Source: AP-15 sp963790875 (GTDB lineage: Bacteria > Pseudomonadota > Alphaproteobacteria > ATCC43930 > CGMCC-115725). Taken from it: a DNA stretch of 64,000 bases. Shown here piece after piece: positions 18,586 to 26,883 of this stretch. Below the pieces are notes generated by a model. The model was not told the DNA's origin and searched no databases. It was given only the letters and a program-made list of their open reading frames with translations. Both the position numbers and the translations under genes were made by a program. The stretch lies in contig CAWBQT010000003.1 in the NCBI GenBank assembly GCA_963790875.1, forward strand, positions 558,001 through 622,000, read 5' to 3'. How positions within the stretch are numbered: position 1 is the first letter of the stretch; each line of letters starts with the position of its first letter.

Positions 18586-19794
18586 GTGCCGCGGGTCGTC
18601 ATAACCGGTGTTGGCGTCGTCTCGCCCGCCGGTCAATGTGTTCGCGATTTCTGGCAAAGGATCGTCGCCGGGCGTTCCGCTATACGAGCGCTGACATTGG
18701 TGCCGACCGAGCAGCTTACCGCGAAGATCGCCGCCGAGGTCGCCGATTTCGATCCGTCCGCCCATTTCGAGGCCAAGACATCGTCGCTGATGGATCGCTT
18801 TTCGCAATTTGCCGTGGTCGCGGCGCGACAAGCGATTGCCGATGCGGGCCTTCATGATCACCGCGGGCTATCGACGGCAACGATTATCGGCTCCGCCGTC
18901 GGCGGACAAACGACCTCTGACGAGGCTTACAAGCGGCTCTACCGGGAGAATGCAGCCCGCCTGCATCCGCTCACAATACCCCGGCTGATGCTGAACGCCG
19001 CGGTATCTCAAGTCTCGATCGATCTGGGGCTGGGCGGTCCTGCTTTCGCCGTCGCGAGCGCCTGCGCATCGGGGACGCACGCACTTGGTCAAGCGTTTCG
19101 GATGGTACGAGACGGCGATGTTCAGGTAGCCGTTTCGGGCGGCAGCGAAGCCTGCCTCACATTTGGCACGCTGAAAGCCTGGGAGGCTTTGCGCGTGATG
19201 AGCGCCGATACCTGCCGCCCCTTCTCGCGCCAGCGCAGCGGCATGGTCTTGGGCGAGGGAGCGGCAATAATGGTGCTCGAGTCGCTCGAATCCGCGAGGG
19301 CTCGCGGCGCGTCGATCTACGCCGAAATCGTCGGCTTCGGCATGTCTGCCGATGCGGGCGACATCACCTTGCCGGATGCGCGCGGCGCGGCGCGGGCTAT
19401 GATCGCGGCCTTGCGCGATGCCCGATTGGAATCGGACGCGGTAGATTACGTCAACGCGCACGGCACCGGCACGACGATCAATGACGTCGTCGAGACAGAG
19501 GCGCTCCATCGGGTATTCGGCGACCATGCGCAGCATCTGGCCATATCGTCGACCAAGGCCGTGTTAGGGCACTGCCTCGGTGCGGCCGGCGCTCTGGAGG
19601 CCACGGTGACTGCGCTCGCAATACACCATGCCCTGGCGCCACCTACGGCCAATTTCATCGAGGCCGACCCGGAATGCGACCTCGATTACGTGCCAAACGA
19701 AGCGCGCGACCTGCCCATCAAGGTCGCATTATCCGACTCTTTCGCATTTGGCGGGTTGAATGCCGTGATCGCGCTGCATCGTTTCGAGGGCTAA
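18586..19794 (+). CDS. 3-oxoacyl-ACP synthase II-like (KAS II/FabF family)
   Basis: 402-residue condensing enzyme, GTG start, opening MPRVVITGVGVVSPAG. The Cys-His-His triad is present: Cys160 in ASACASGTHAL, His292 in VNAHGTGT and His329 in LGHCLGAAGALE. This supports decarboxylative chain elongation with malonyl-ACP. It lies 8 bases after the ACP gene and is presumably the elongating partner. With one KAS and no reductase in view, chain reduction would depend on the host FabG/Z/I. Its last 4 bases overlap the convergent GNAT gene. Confidence 0.9.
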   Translation: MPRVVITGVGVVSPAGQCVRDFWQRIVAGRSAIRALTLVPTEQLTAKIAAEVADFDPSAHFEAKTSSLMDRFSQFAVVAARQAIADAGLHDHRGLSTATIIGSAVGGQTTSDEAYKRLYRENAARLHPLTIPRLMLNAAVSQVSIDLGLGGPAFAVASACASGTHALGQAFRMVRDGDVQVAVSGGSEACLTFGTLKAWEALRVMSADTCRPFSRQRSGMVLGEGAAIMVLESLESARARGASIYAEIVGFGMSADAGDITLPDARGAARAMIAALRDARLESDAVDYVNAHGTGTTINDVVETEALHRVFGDHAQHLAISSTKAVLGHCLGAAGALEATVTALAIHHALAPPTANFIEADPECDLDYVPNEARDLPIKVALSDSFAFGGLNAVIALHRFEG

Positions 19795-20606
19795 GAGGTT
19801 CCGCCCGATCCGGGCGGCTCGCGGCGGTAGTGGTAGCGGTAGAGCTCGGTGGCCAGTCCGAACCGCTGATACAAGGCCAGCGCCGGTGCATTGGCCGCTT
19901 CGACTTGCAGGCAGGCGCCGGTCGCCCCGTTGTCGGCGCCCCAGGCCGCCAAGGCGGCGAGCACGCGGCCGGCAAAGCCGAGCCGGCGTCGCTCGGGATG
20001 GGTAACCACCGATTCGAAGCACAGTAGTCTGTCGTGGATGCGGCCATAGGCGAGCGCCGCCGGCTCGCTGCCCACCGACAATGCCGCAAAGGCGGCCGGC
20101 GGCAGCACCCTTTCGACAATGCGCCGATAGATCGCCATTTGCTCGGGCGTGTGGCCCTGCGCCGCCGCCATCGCGGCAAACCATTCCGGCGTCGGCTGCG
20201 GCAAGAGACGCACTTCGGGGTCGGCCGCCGCCGCGACCGATTGGATCCTGCCGTAGATCACGCAACTCTCGCCCTCGCGCGAATAGCCGAGATCGGCCAG
20301 CCGCGCGTCGACATGATGGGCAAGGAGTGTCGGGATACGGAAGATTGCCGGCTGCTGCCGGCCGCGATAGAGGGCAGCGGCGCCGTCGATCAGCGCCTCG
20401 ACATCGCCCGGGTCTTCGGCGAGCGGCGTCGCCGAATTGGCAGTGCGCCGGAAAAGGCCGCCGCTGAAGCGCAACAGCCAGCCCGCCAGCAACATCTGCC
20501 GGAATGCCGGAAACCCGTTTATGCCGGCCTCTTCGGCCCGCCACGCCAATCTTGCCGCCGCGCCCCGCATGCGACCGCCGCCCCGGGCGGTGTCTCCAAT
20601 GAGCAT
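19791..20606 (-). CDS. GNAT-family N-acetyltransferase
   Basis: 271 residues. The C-terminal half is a GNAT fold with the acetyl-CoA loop in a degenerate form (RRRLGFAGRVLAALAAWG), the run CLQVEAANAPALALYQRFGL and a closing aromatic strand ELYRYHYRREP. The N-terminal half is divergent, as in FR47-like or tandem GNAT proteins. It converges on the KAS II gene with a 4-base overlap and is probably not part of the lipid cluster. Substrate unknown. The start could be internal because the first 20 residues are weakly supported. Confidence 0.75.
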   Translation of the reverse strand: MLIGDTARGGGRMRGAAARLAWRAEEAGINGFPAFRQMLLAGWLLRFSGGLFRRTANSATPLAEDPGDVEALIDGAAALYRGRQQPAIFRIPTLLAHHVDARLADLGYSREGESCVIYGRIQSVAAAADPEVRLLPQPTPEWFAAMAAAQGHTPEQMAIYRRIVERVLPPAAFAALSVGSEPAALAYGRIHDRLLCFESVVTHPERRRLGFAGRVLAALAAWGADNGATGACLQVEAANAPALALYQRFGLATELYRYHYRREPPGSGGTS

Positions 20607-20647
20607 CGAGATGGTCGTCCGAAGAGTGCGGAGAACCGATCAGGGGT

Positions 20648-21089
20648 TCATCGGCGTCCGATCGCTACAGTTTTCTGATGCCATGCCGGCTTTTTGACGC
20701 CGCTCCGCTCGCTATTTTGCCCACACCGGCGAAGGCCGGTGCCCATGGCGACATGGGTCCCGGCCTGCGCCGGGATGGTCGAGTTTTTTTGCGGTTCCCG
20801 CGAACACATCGTCGAAGCTGGAGAGAGATTGATCCAGTGTCGGTTCTCGCGCTCGATCAGATTGATCTTCCAATCTCGTTTCCATTCCTTGATCTGTTTT
20901 TCACGTCGCAACGCCGTGTCCGCCGATTCGTGAGCCTCGAACCAAACAAGCCGATCAACTCCGTACCGCCTGGTAAATCCCGGCACGACCTTCTGCTTGT
21001 GCTCCCAAACGCGACGGGCGAGATCGGATGTCGTTCCGACGTAGAGTGTTCCATACGGTCTGCTGGCGAGCAGATAAACGAAAAAACAT
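20648..21089 (-). CDS. GIY-YIG nuclease domain protein (frameshift at second codon)
   Basis: Small GIY-YIG endonuclease of the UPF0213/YhbQ-like type. Leftward, VYLLASRPYGTLYVGTTSDLARRVWEHK carries the paired Tyr/Gly motif and first Arg, and TALRREKQIKEWKRDWKINLIE carries the catalytic glutamate region. An ATG at 21089 is in frame with this only if the T6 run (A6 at 21081-21086 on the plus strand) has five bases, giving MFFVYLLAS, so one extra base is likely. Beyond about residue 90 the frame runs through a palindromic intergenic repeat (IPAQAGTH-type reading), so the true C-terminus may be shorter. Confidence 0.65.
20717..20787. repeat. palindromic intergenic repeat (PAKAGTH type), copy 1
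   Basis: Contains ACCGGCGAAGGCCGGTGCCC and CCCGGCCTGCGCCGGGATGG, two short hairpins. In other frames it reads as the familiar spurious peptide PAKAGTH. A related element lies at 25496-25565. It overlaps the 3-prime end of the GIY-YIG frame. The T7 run after the second hairpin could make it a terminator as well. Confidence 0.6.
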
Positions 21090-21136
21090 TGCTATCTTGC
21101 CCACACCGGCCCACGGGTCCGCGCGCCGCGCAATCT

Positions 21137-21658
21137 CTATTCCTGCGGGTAGCGCCAGACGTTCGCCGGCTGCGGCATGGTCTCGTCGATCGTCCATTGC
21201 GGCAAGGCGAGGCCGGGACCGACATCGGTGAAGACCAGGCGCATACGGCTGCCGACGCCGACCCGCCGGACCATGTCGGGCGGCGCCAACTGACCGTCGG
21301 GCGTTGTCAGATTGCCGACGACGCGCAACGCCTCGTCGGGGGTCGGCTCGCCTTTCTGCGTGTCGAGATCGACGAGCAGAATGAGATAGGGGGTATGGCT
21401 GCGAAACGCCGGCTGGATCGCGTGGTGCACTTCGCTGTAGGAATGCACCGCCCCTTTGCCTTCGACCTTCTTCCAAGCCGATTCGAGGCTCATGCACCAC
21501 GGGCAGGCCGTGGTCGGCGGATAGCGCAGCCGCCCGCATTGCCCGCAGGCCTGCAGGTGAAAGTCATGCTCGGCGCAATGGCGGAAATATTCGAGGTTCT
21601 CGACATCGAGCTCGTCGAGGCTGAGACCCATGCCCAGGTATTCGCTGCGGATAGGCAT
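21137..21658 (-). CDS. DUF35 OB-fold / zinc-ribbon protein
   Basis: 173 residues. An N-terminal helix precedes a rubredoxin-like zinc ribbon with C-x2-C pairs in LQACGQCGRLRYPP and ACPWCMS, followed by an OB fold (GKGAVHSYSEVHH, YLILLVDL, VGSRMRLVFTDV). Proteins of this family partner thiolase-superfamily enzymes acting on acyl-CoA, for example ChsH2 with the retro-aldolase Ltp2. The gene starts 14 bases after the thiolase-like gene in the same leftward operon, matching that partnership. Confidence 0.85.
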   Translation of the reverse strand: MPIRSEYLGMGLSLDELDVENLEYFRHCAEHDFHLQACGQCGRLRYPPTTACPWCMSLESAWKKVEGKGAVHSYSEVHHAIQPAFRSHTPYLILLVDLDTQKGEPTPDEALRVVGNLTTPDGQLAPPDMVRRVGVGSRMRLVFTDVGPGLALPQWTIDETMPQPANVWRYPQE

Positions 21659-21672
21659 CTCTATTCTCCTTG

Positions 21673-22932
21673 TCAGCCGCGCCGCATGACCATCGACGAA
21701 GCGGTCGCCGGGTTTGCCCAGCCGAGATTGGCGCTGACCTCGACGTCCTTGACCTGGCGGCAGCCGCCCTCGCGATAGTCAAAGCTGTGTTGGCGTTTGC
21801 CGTCCGGCCCGATCGGGCAGGAATCGTCGGCGTCGTGGCGCAATTGGCGGGTGTTCTCGATGACCATGTTCATCCCGTGCGTGTAGCCCTCGCAGAGATG
21901 CCCGCCGCTCGTGTTGTTGGGCCGCCTGCCGCCGAGCTGGATGGCTCCGCTCGACACATAGTCGCCGCCCTCGCCCTTCCGGCAGAAACCGTAATCCTCG
22001 AGCTGCAGCATCGTCGTGAAAGTGAAGGCGTCGTATGAGCCGGTAATGTCGATGTCCTCGGGTCCGACCCCGGCATTGGGCCACAGGATCTGCCGGGCGT
22101 AATAGCCGGCGACGCGCGAGATCGGCCCGTGCTGATAATGCATGTCGAGCCGCGGCTTGCAGCAGCGGCCGACGACGCCGCGGATCAGGACCAGCGGCTG
22201 CTTCATGTCGTGGGCGCGCTCGGCGGAAGTGACGATGACCGCCGTCGCATTGTCGGTCTCGACGCAGCAATCCAAGAGATGCAGCGGCTTGCAGATGAAG
22301 CGGCTCGACAATACGTCGTCGACCGTGTAGCGCCGCTTGTAATAGGCCTTCGGGTTGTTCGAGGCGTGGTGGCTGTGCGCCACCTTGACCATCGCGACCT
22401 GCTCGGGCCGGGTGCCGTAATCATACATGTGGCGCATGAAGGTCGGCGCGAAATTCTGCCCGGCGCTCTGCCAGCCATAAGCGCGGTTGTGCAGCATGTC
22501 GCCCGCCACAGGGGCGGCCGAGCGCGCGCCGGTGCCGCCGATCCTGACCTGCGAATAGCCGTTCATCGAGCGGAAGATCGCGACGGTCTTGCAGCAGCCC
22601 GCCTCGATCAGGCCGATCGCGATGCCGACCAGCGCCTCGGTCGACGAGCCGCCGCCGACCACGTCCATGTAGAAATTGAGGCGGAGGCCGAGGTCGCCGG
22701 CGATGAACGTCGCCGAAGTCGAATCGCCGCCCGAATAGGACAGCATGCCGTCGACATCGCCGGCTTTGAGCCCGGCATCGAGGATCGCGTTGCGCACCGC
22801 CCAGCTGCCGAGCGCCCGGGTCGTGCGGCCCGAGCCGCGGGTATAGGTCGTCTCGCCGACGCCAACGATGGCGTATTTGTCGCGCAGGTATTTCGGCGTC
22901 GTGGCGTCCACTTCTTGTCGCGGTAACGGCAT
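21673..22932 (-). CDS. thiolase-superfamily protein (SCP-x / Ltp2-like)
   Basis: 419 residues from the ATG at 22932, opening MPLPRQEVDATTPKYLRDKYAIVGVG. It has the thiolase fold, but the usual nucleophile segment reads DVVGGGSSTEALVGIA with no cysteine, and the late motif is SGGHLCEGYTHGMN. Loss of that cysteine is typical of SCP-x-like members such as Ltp2, which cleave by retro-aldol chemistry with a DUF35 partner encoded next door, as here. Thiolytic activity is therefore doubtful. The substrate is unknown and may be a branched or side-chain acyl-CoA. Confidence 0.8.
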   Translation of the reverse strand: MPLPRQEVDATTPKYLRDKYAIVGVGETTYTRGSGRTTRALGSWAVRNAILDAGLKAGDVDGMLSYSGGDSTSATFIAGDLGLRLNFYMDVVGGGSSTEALVGIAIGLIEAGCCKTVAIFRSMNGYSQVRIGGTGARSAAPVAGDMLHNRAYGWQSAGQNFAPTFMRHMYDYGTRPEQVAMVKVAHSHHASNNPKAYYKRRYTVDDVLSSRFICKPLHLLDCCVETDNATAVIVTSAERAHDMKQPLVLIRGVVGRCCKPRLDMHYQHGPISRVAGYYARQILWPNAGVGPEDIDITGSYDAFTFTTMLQLEDYGFCRKGEGGDYVSSGAIQLGGRRPNNTSGGHLCEGYTHGMNMVIENTRQLRHDADDSCPIGPDGKRQHSFDYREGGCRQVKDVEVSANLGWANPATASSMVMRRG

Positions 22933-22952
22933 TGCTTTCTCCCTTTGCGGAG

Positions 22953-23291
22953 TTATTGCTCGGCGAGCAGCGCCTGCAGCCTGGCCGCGAGCGGCGGGGC
23001 TGCGGTGGTGACCGTCGTCCACAAGATATCTCGATCGACATCGAAATACGCATGTGCCAGCCGGTTGCGCATCCCGACGAGCGCGTTCCATGGTAGATCG
23101 GGCGTCGCCTCTCTCGTCTCGGCGGTGACCCTGCTGGCGGCTTCGCCGGCGATTTCGATCGCGCGTGTCAACGCGAACAACAGCATCTCGTCCGAATCGA
23201 GCTCAGTGCGTTCGCGGCCCCGGGCAAAGCGGATCGCCGAATTCAGCGCGTCGACGAGATGCTGCAACCGCACTCGATCATCCTGCGTCAT
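22953..23291 (-). CDS. hepT: HepT-like toxin (DUF86, HEPN ribonuclease fold)
   Basis: 112 residues, all helical. The sequence RNRLAHAY contains the R-x4-H-x-Y motif of HEPN toxins. It starts 11 bases after the end of the nucleotidyltransferase gene, the standard MntA/HepT arrangement. In characterised pairs MntA adenylylates the HepT tyrosine and blocks its RNase activity. Unusually, the pair is inserted within a metabolic operon, 20 bases before the thiolase-like gene. Confidence 0.85.
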   Translation of the reverse strand: MTQDDRVRLQHLVDALNSAIRFARGRERTELDSDEMLLFALTRAIEIAGEAASRVTAETREATPDLPWNALVGMRNRLAHAYFDVDRDILWTTVTTAAPPLAARLQALLAEQ

Positions 23292-23302
23292 GCCGCGCCC
23301 GG

Positions 23303-23605
23303 TCAGGCAGCTTCATATTGCACCTCGGCCTCACGCAGTACATCGGCGCGAAAATAGCGGCTGAGTTCCTCGGCGGTACGCAGGTCCACCCGTCGACCGG
23401 AGAGCAGATCCGTCAGTTCTGCCTCGATTTCGGCGAGCTCGAAATAGCTCGGTCTGGCATCCGGCTTGAATTCGATCAGCAGATCTACGTCGCTGTCCGG
23501 CCGGGCCGTGCCCTTCAGCACAGAGCCGAATAGAGATAAGCGGCGGACACCGTGGCGGCGGCATAGCCGACGCAACATCTGCTGATCAAACAACCCTGCG
23601 GTCAT
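23303..23605 (-). CDS. mntA: MntA-like antitoxin nucleotidyltransferase
   Basis: 100-residue minimal nucleotidyltransferase. VRRLSLFGSVLKGTARPDSDVDLLIEF holds the GS-x10-D-x-D catalytic motif. The ATG at 23605 overlaps the stop of the amidohydrolase gene (ATGA), so translation is coupled to the metabolic gene. It is expected to adenylylate and neutralise HepT downstream. The C-terminus (GRRVDLRTAEELSRYFRADVLREAEVQYEAA) is typical. Confidence 0.85.
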   Translation of the reverse strand: MTAGLFDQQMLRRLCRRHGVRRLSLFGSVLKGTARPDSDVDLLIEFKPDARPSYFELAEIEAELTDLLSGRRVDLRTAEELSRYFRADVLREAEVQYEAA

Positions 23606-24648
23606 TGGATTGGCAGGCGATAGGCCTTGGTCGCGGCGCCGCTGAACAACGCCGTCTTTTCGGCGGCGGTGCAGCCGGCGGCGATGCGCTTGAACGCGTT
23701 CCATAGGATCGGGTAGCTGCACATGCCTTTGTCGACCGGGAAATTGCTCTCGAACATCGAGCGCTCCGGGCCGAAGGCTTCGATAGAGGCCTCGATATAG
23801 GGCCGCCATGCCTTCTCCAGATCCTGCGAGGAAGGCGGCAGGTCGTCCTCGAAAAAGGTGAAGCCCGACAGCTTCATGCCGAGCCCGCCCAATTTGACGT
23901 AAGTGTTCGGCGAGGCGGCGGCGACCTCGCCGATCGATTTCTTCCAGGCGGCGAAGGCTTCTTCGCGCTTGCCGGCATAGGGGCCGATCGCCAGCGGTCC
24001 GCCGACATGGTTCAAGACGATCGTCGCCTGCGGGAAGGCGCGCGCCAGGTCTGTCACGTCGTCGAGCTGCGTCTGGAACAGCCAGGCGTCGAAGCTGAGG
24101 CCGAGCGCGGCCAAGCCGGCAAAGCCCTCGCGGAAATTCCGGTCGCGATAGAGGCCTTGCGGCGCCCCCGAGCAATAGATCTCGAGGTTCGGGTCGGCAT
24201 GCCAGGTGGCGCCGTTGCGGATGCCTTTGAAGCGCCCGCCCGAGATCGCGACGTGCTGTTCGAGAATGCCCTTGGCGCGGCTGCCGATGCGCAAATCGAC
24301 ATTGCCGATGATACCGGCGATGCATCGCGTCTTGCCGTATTTTCCCGAGGCGCTCATCGCCGCAATGCCGTTGACGAATTCGGTCTCGCCCAGCGACCGC
24401 AGCTCCAGCGGGCCGTCGGGGCGGTACATCTCGCGGCATTCCTCGAAACAGGTCGCGGCGATGTTGTGGCCGCTGCCGACGTCGGCGAGGAGATCCGCGA
24501 ACAGGTAGCGGTTGCCGGGCCGGTCCCACATGTGATGGTGCGGGTCGACGACCGGCAACTGCGGCTCGATCGCCTCCTCTTTCCGCTTGTCGAGCCAGTC
24601 CGGGCGAACCGGCGCGTGACGGCCGGGCGGGATCGCGGATTGCGGCAT
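23602..24648 (-). CDS. amidohydrolase family 2 protein
   Basis: TIM-barrel metal-dependent hydrolase of 348 residues. VVDPHHHMWDRPGNRY gives the first metal histidines, IVLNHVGGPL the middle histidine, and SMFESNFPVDKG the catalytic aspartate region. It resembles 2-pyrone-4,6-dicarboxylate lactonase and L-fuconolactonase-type enzymes, so a lactone or cyclic carboxylate is a plausible substrate. Start ATG 24648 (MPQSAIPPG) is preferred over 24687. It is the first gene of a leftward operon with MntA/HepT, the thiolase-like protein and the DUF35 protein. Confidence 0.8.
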   Translation of the reverse strand: MPQSAIPPGRHAPVRPDWLDKRKEEAIEPQLPVVDPHHHMWDRPGNRYLFADLLADVGSGHNIAATCFEECREMYRPDGPLELRSLGETEFVNGIAAMSASGKYGKTRCIAGIIGNVDLRIGSRAKGILEQHVAISGGRFKGIRNGATWHADPNLEIYCSGAPQGLYRDRNFREGFAGLAALGLSFDAWLFQTQLDDVTDLARAFPQATIVLNHVGGPLAIGPYAGKREEAFAAWKKSIGEVAAASPNTYVKLGGLGMKLSGFTFFEDDLPPSSQDLEKAWRPYIEASIEAFGPERSMFESNFPVDKGMCSYPILWNAFKRIAAGCTAAEKTALFSGAATKAYRLPIQ

Positions 24649-24784
24649 GGGGGCAGTCCTCCCGAGGTTGGTTTTGGGCTTCCGCAACTCTGCCCCGCCG
24701 TGCCGCGGAGCGCTACGGTTTTGTCCGTTCGCCTGTAAGGATAAAATACCTTACACTCGGGTTGCAAAACGGATCGAGACAGCG

Positions 24785-25033
24785 ATGACAACTCTTACCG
24801 TTACGGCGAAAGGGCAGGTGACCTTGCGGAAGGAGGTGTTGCAGCATCTGGGGGTCGGCCCCGGCCAGAAGGTCGAGGTAGACATGCTGCCGAATGGGCG
24901 CATCGAAATTCGGGCAAAACCGACTGGATCGATAGAGGATTTCATCGGATGCGGCCATCGGCCTGGGACCAAGCCGCTAACGATCGAGGAAATAAGCGAG
25001 ATCGCCGCCCAGGGATGGGCAGGTATCCGATGA
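24785..25033 (+). CDS. AbrB/MazE-type antitoxin
   Basis: 82 residues. MTTLTVTAKGQVTLRKEVLQHLGV is the swapped-hairpin AbrB DNA-binding domain, followed by a C-terminal tail that would cover the toxin active site. The TGA overlaps the ATG of the PIN-domain gene (ATGA). It is probably an antitoxin and autorepressor for that toxin. It lies divergently next to the MntA/HepT operon. Confidence 0.85.
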   Translation: MTTLTVTAKGQVTLRKEVLQHLGVGPGQKVEVDMLPNGRIEIRAKPTGSIEDFIGCGHRPGTKPLTIEEISEIAAQGWAGIR

Positions 25034-25437
25034 GGATCACCGTCGATACGAACGTCCTCGTCCGCGCCGCGGTTCTTGATGACCCGCAGCAGGCCGCGCT
25101 CGCCGCCGACCTGCTGCGCGATGCACATGTCATCGCGGTGGCCCTGCCGGCACTGTGCGAATTTGCGTGGGTACTCGGGCGCGGATACCGGCGCACCGCT
25201 ACCGAGATTCTTGGGTTCATCCGAACTCTTCTTAACACCCCGAGCGTCCGGGTAGATCGTCCCGCGGCGGAAGCCGGGTTGGCGATGATGGCGGCCGGCG
25301 GCGATTTTGCCGACGCGGTCATCGCCTATGAGGGCCGGCAACTCGGCGGGACCGTGTTCGCCAGCGTTGATCGAAGGGCGGTCGAGCTGGTCGCGGCGAC
25401 GGGTGCCGAGACGCATCTTCTTTCAACCACCGAATGA
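25030..25437 (+). CDS. PIN-domain toxin (VapC-like ribonuclease)
   Basis: 135 residues. The PIN acidic residues are visible: Asp in ITVDTNVLVRA, Glu in LCEFAWVLGR, and the late acidic pair in GGDFADAVIAYEG and FASVDRRAV. This supports Mg-dependent RNase activity neutralised by the AbrB-type protein encoded just upstream with overlapping stop and start codons. Confidence 0.88.
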   Translation: MRITVDTNVLVRAAVLDDPQQAALAADLLRDAHVIAVALPALCEFAWVLGRGYRRTATEILGFIRTLLNTPSVRVDRPAAEAGLAMMAAGGDFADAVIAYEGRQLGGTVFASVDRRAVELVAATGAETHLLSTTE

Positions 25438-25495
25438 CGGCGCCGAGACAGAGCCTCCAACTGATCGATGGAGTGTCTCAAAAATTTCTTGCGTT

Positions 25496-25565
25496 TTGTC
25501 GTCCCGGTCGTAGGCCGGGAGCCATTTCGACCAATAGGTACCGGCCTTCGCCGGTATGACGAGAG
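25496..25565. repeat. palindromic intergenic repeat (PAKAGTH type), copy 2
   Basis: Contains TCCCGGTCGTAGGCCGGGAG and TACCGGCCTTCGCCGGTATG, two hairpins in inverted order relative to 20717-20787. It fills much of the 150-base gap between the PIN toxin and the first amidase. Confidence 0.6.
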
Positions 25566-25587
25566 AAGTTTGGGTGGGAACTAGACC

Positions 25588-26883
25588 ATGCCGAATGTCG
25601 AACCGCATCGCCTGCTGGCGACCGAGATCGTACGGCGGATCGAGGACCGGGAGTTGACCGCGGAAGCGGTCGTCGCGAGCTGCCTCGCACGCATCGCCGA
25701 GCGCGAGCCGGTGGTGCGGGCCTGGGCCCATCTCGCGGGAAGCGCGGCGCTCGAGGAGGCGCGTTCCTTCGACAAGGCCGGCAGGAAAATGCTGCTCGGC
25801 GGCGTGCCGTTCGGGCTCAAGGACATCTTCGACGCCGCCCATATGCCGGCGACCTATGGCTCGCCGATCTATACCGGCTGGTGCCCGCCCTCCGATGCCA
25901 GCGCCGCGGCGTTGCCGAAGGCGGCGGGCGGCATCCTTCTTGGCAAGACCGTGACGACCGAATTCGCCAACCGCCATCCCGGCCCAACTTCGAACCCGCA
26001 CGACCCGGCCTTCACGCCCGGCGGCTCGTCGAGCGGCTCGGCCGCCGCGGTCGCCGACTGCATGGTGCCGCTCGCGGTCGGGACGCAGACCGGCGGCTCG
26101 GTCATTCGCCCGGCCGCCTATTGCGGCGTCGTCGGGTTCAAGCCGAGCTTTGGCCTCTTTCCGCCGGCCGGCATGCGGATCAACACCGAAACCCTCGACA
26201 CGGTCGGCGTCATGGCGCGGGCCGTCGCCGACATCGCCTTGTTCCGCGCGGCCATGATGGCGATCCCGTACGAGCCGCCGGCAATCCCCGAGACGCCGCC
26301 GCGGTTTGGCCTCTGCCGCGGCCCGCATTGGGACGATGCGGAAAGGGAGGGCCGCGCCGTGCTCGAAGCCGCCGCCCGGCGGCTCGCCGACGCCGGCGCC
26401 AAAATCGCCGACACCGCCTTCCCGCGCGAATGCGCCGACGCCGACGCGATCCAGGAGACGCTCGGCGCGTTCGAGGGGCCGCGTAACCACATGCCCGAGC
26501 TCTGCCGGCACGAGGCCTTGCTGAGCCCGGGGCTGCGCGACGGAAAGATCGCGCGCGGCCGCAAGCTCGGCCTCGACCAGTTCCGCGCCGCCTGCCGCGC
26601 CGTCGAGCGGGCGCGCGCCGCCGCGTGCGCATGGGCCGGCGGCTTCGACGCGATCTTGACCCTGCCGGCGCCGGGCCAGGCGCCGCGTGGCCTCGGCGAT
26701 ACCGGGTCGGCGGTGTTCAACGCACCGTGGACGCAATTCGCGATGCCGTGCCTGACCCTACCGGCCGGGACGGGGCCGGACGGGCTGCCGGTCGGCATTC
26801 AACTGGTCGGTCGCCGCCACGACGACGCCAGGCTGCTGGCAGTCGGACTATGGGTCGAGCGCCAATTGGGAGACGCGCAATGA
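25588..26883 (+). CDS. amidase signature family hydrolase 1
   Basis: 431 residues with the Ser-cisSer-Lys triad of amidase-signature enzymes: Lys in VPFGLKDIFD, the Gly/Ser run TPGGSSSGSAAAVAD, and the nucleophilic Ser in GTQTGGSVIRPAAYCG. It hydrolyses an amide or related bond in the cytosol. The stop overlaps the start of a second, similar amidase, so the two are translationally coupled. GatA is unlikely because no GatB or GatC is nearby. Substrate unknown. Confidence 0.9.
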   Translation: MPNVEPHRLLATEIVRRIEDRELTAEAVVASCLARIAEREPVVRAWAHLAGSAALEEARSFDKAGRKMLLGGVPFGLKDIFDAAHMPATYGSPIYTGWCPPSDASAAALPKAAGGILLGKTVTTEFANRHPGPTSNPHDPAFTPGGSSSGSAAAVADCMVPLAVGTQTGGSVIRPAAYCGVVGFKPSFGLFPPAGMRINTETLDTVGVMARAVADIALFRAAMMAIPYEPPAIPETPPRFGLCRGPHWDDAEREGRAVLEAAARRLADAGAKIADTAFPRECADADAIQETLGAFEGPRNHMPELCRHEALLSPGLRDGKIARGRKLGLDQFRAACRAVERARAAACAWAGGFDAILTLPAPGQAPRGLGDTGSAVFNAPWTQFAMPCLTLPAGTGPDGLPVGIQLVGRRHDDARLLAVGLWVERQLGDAQ

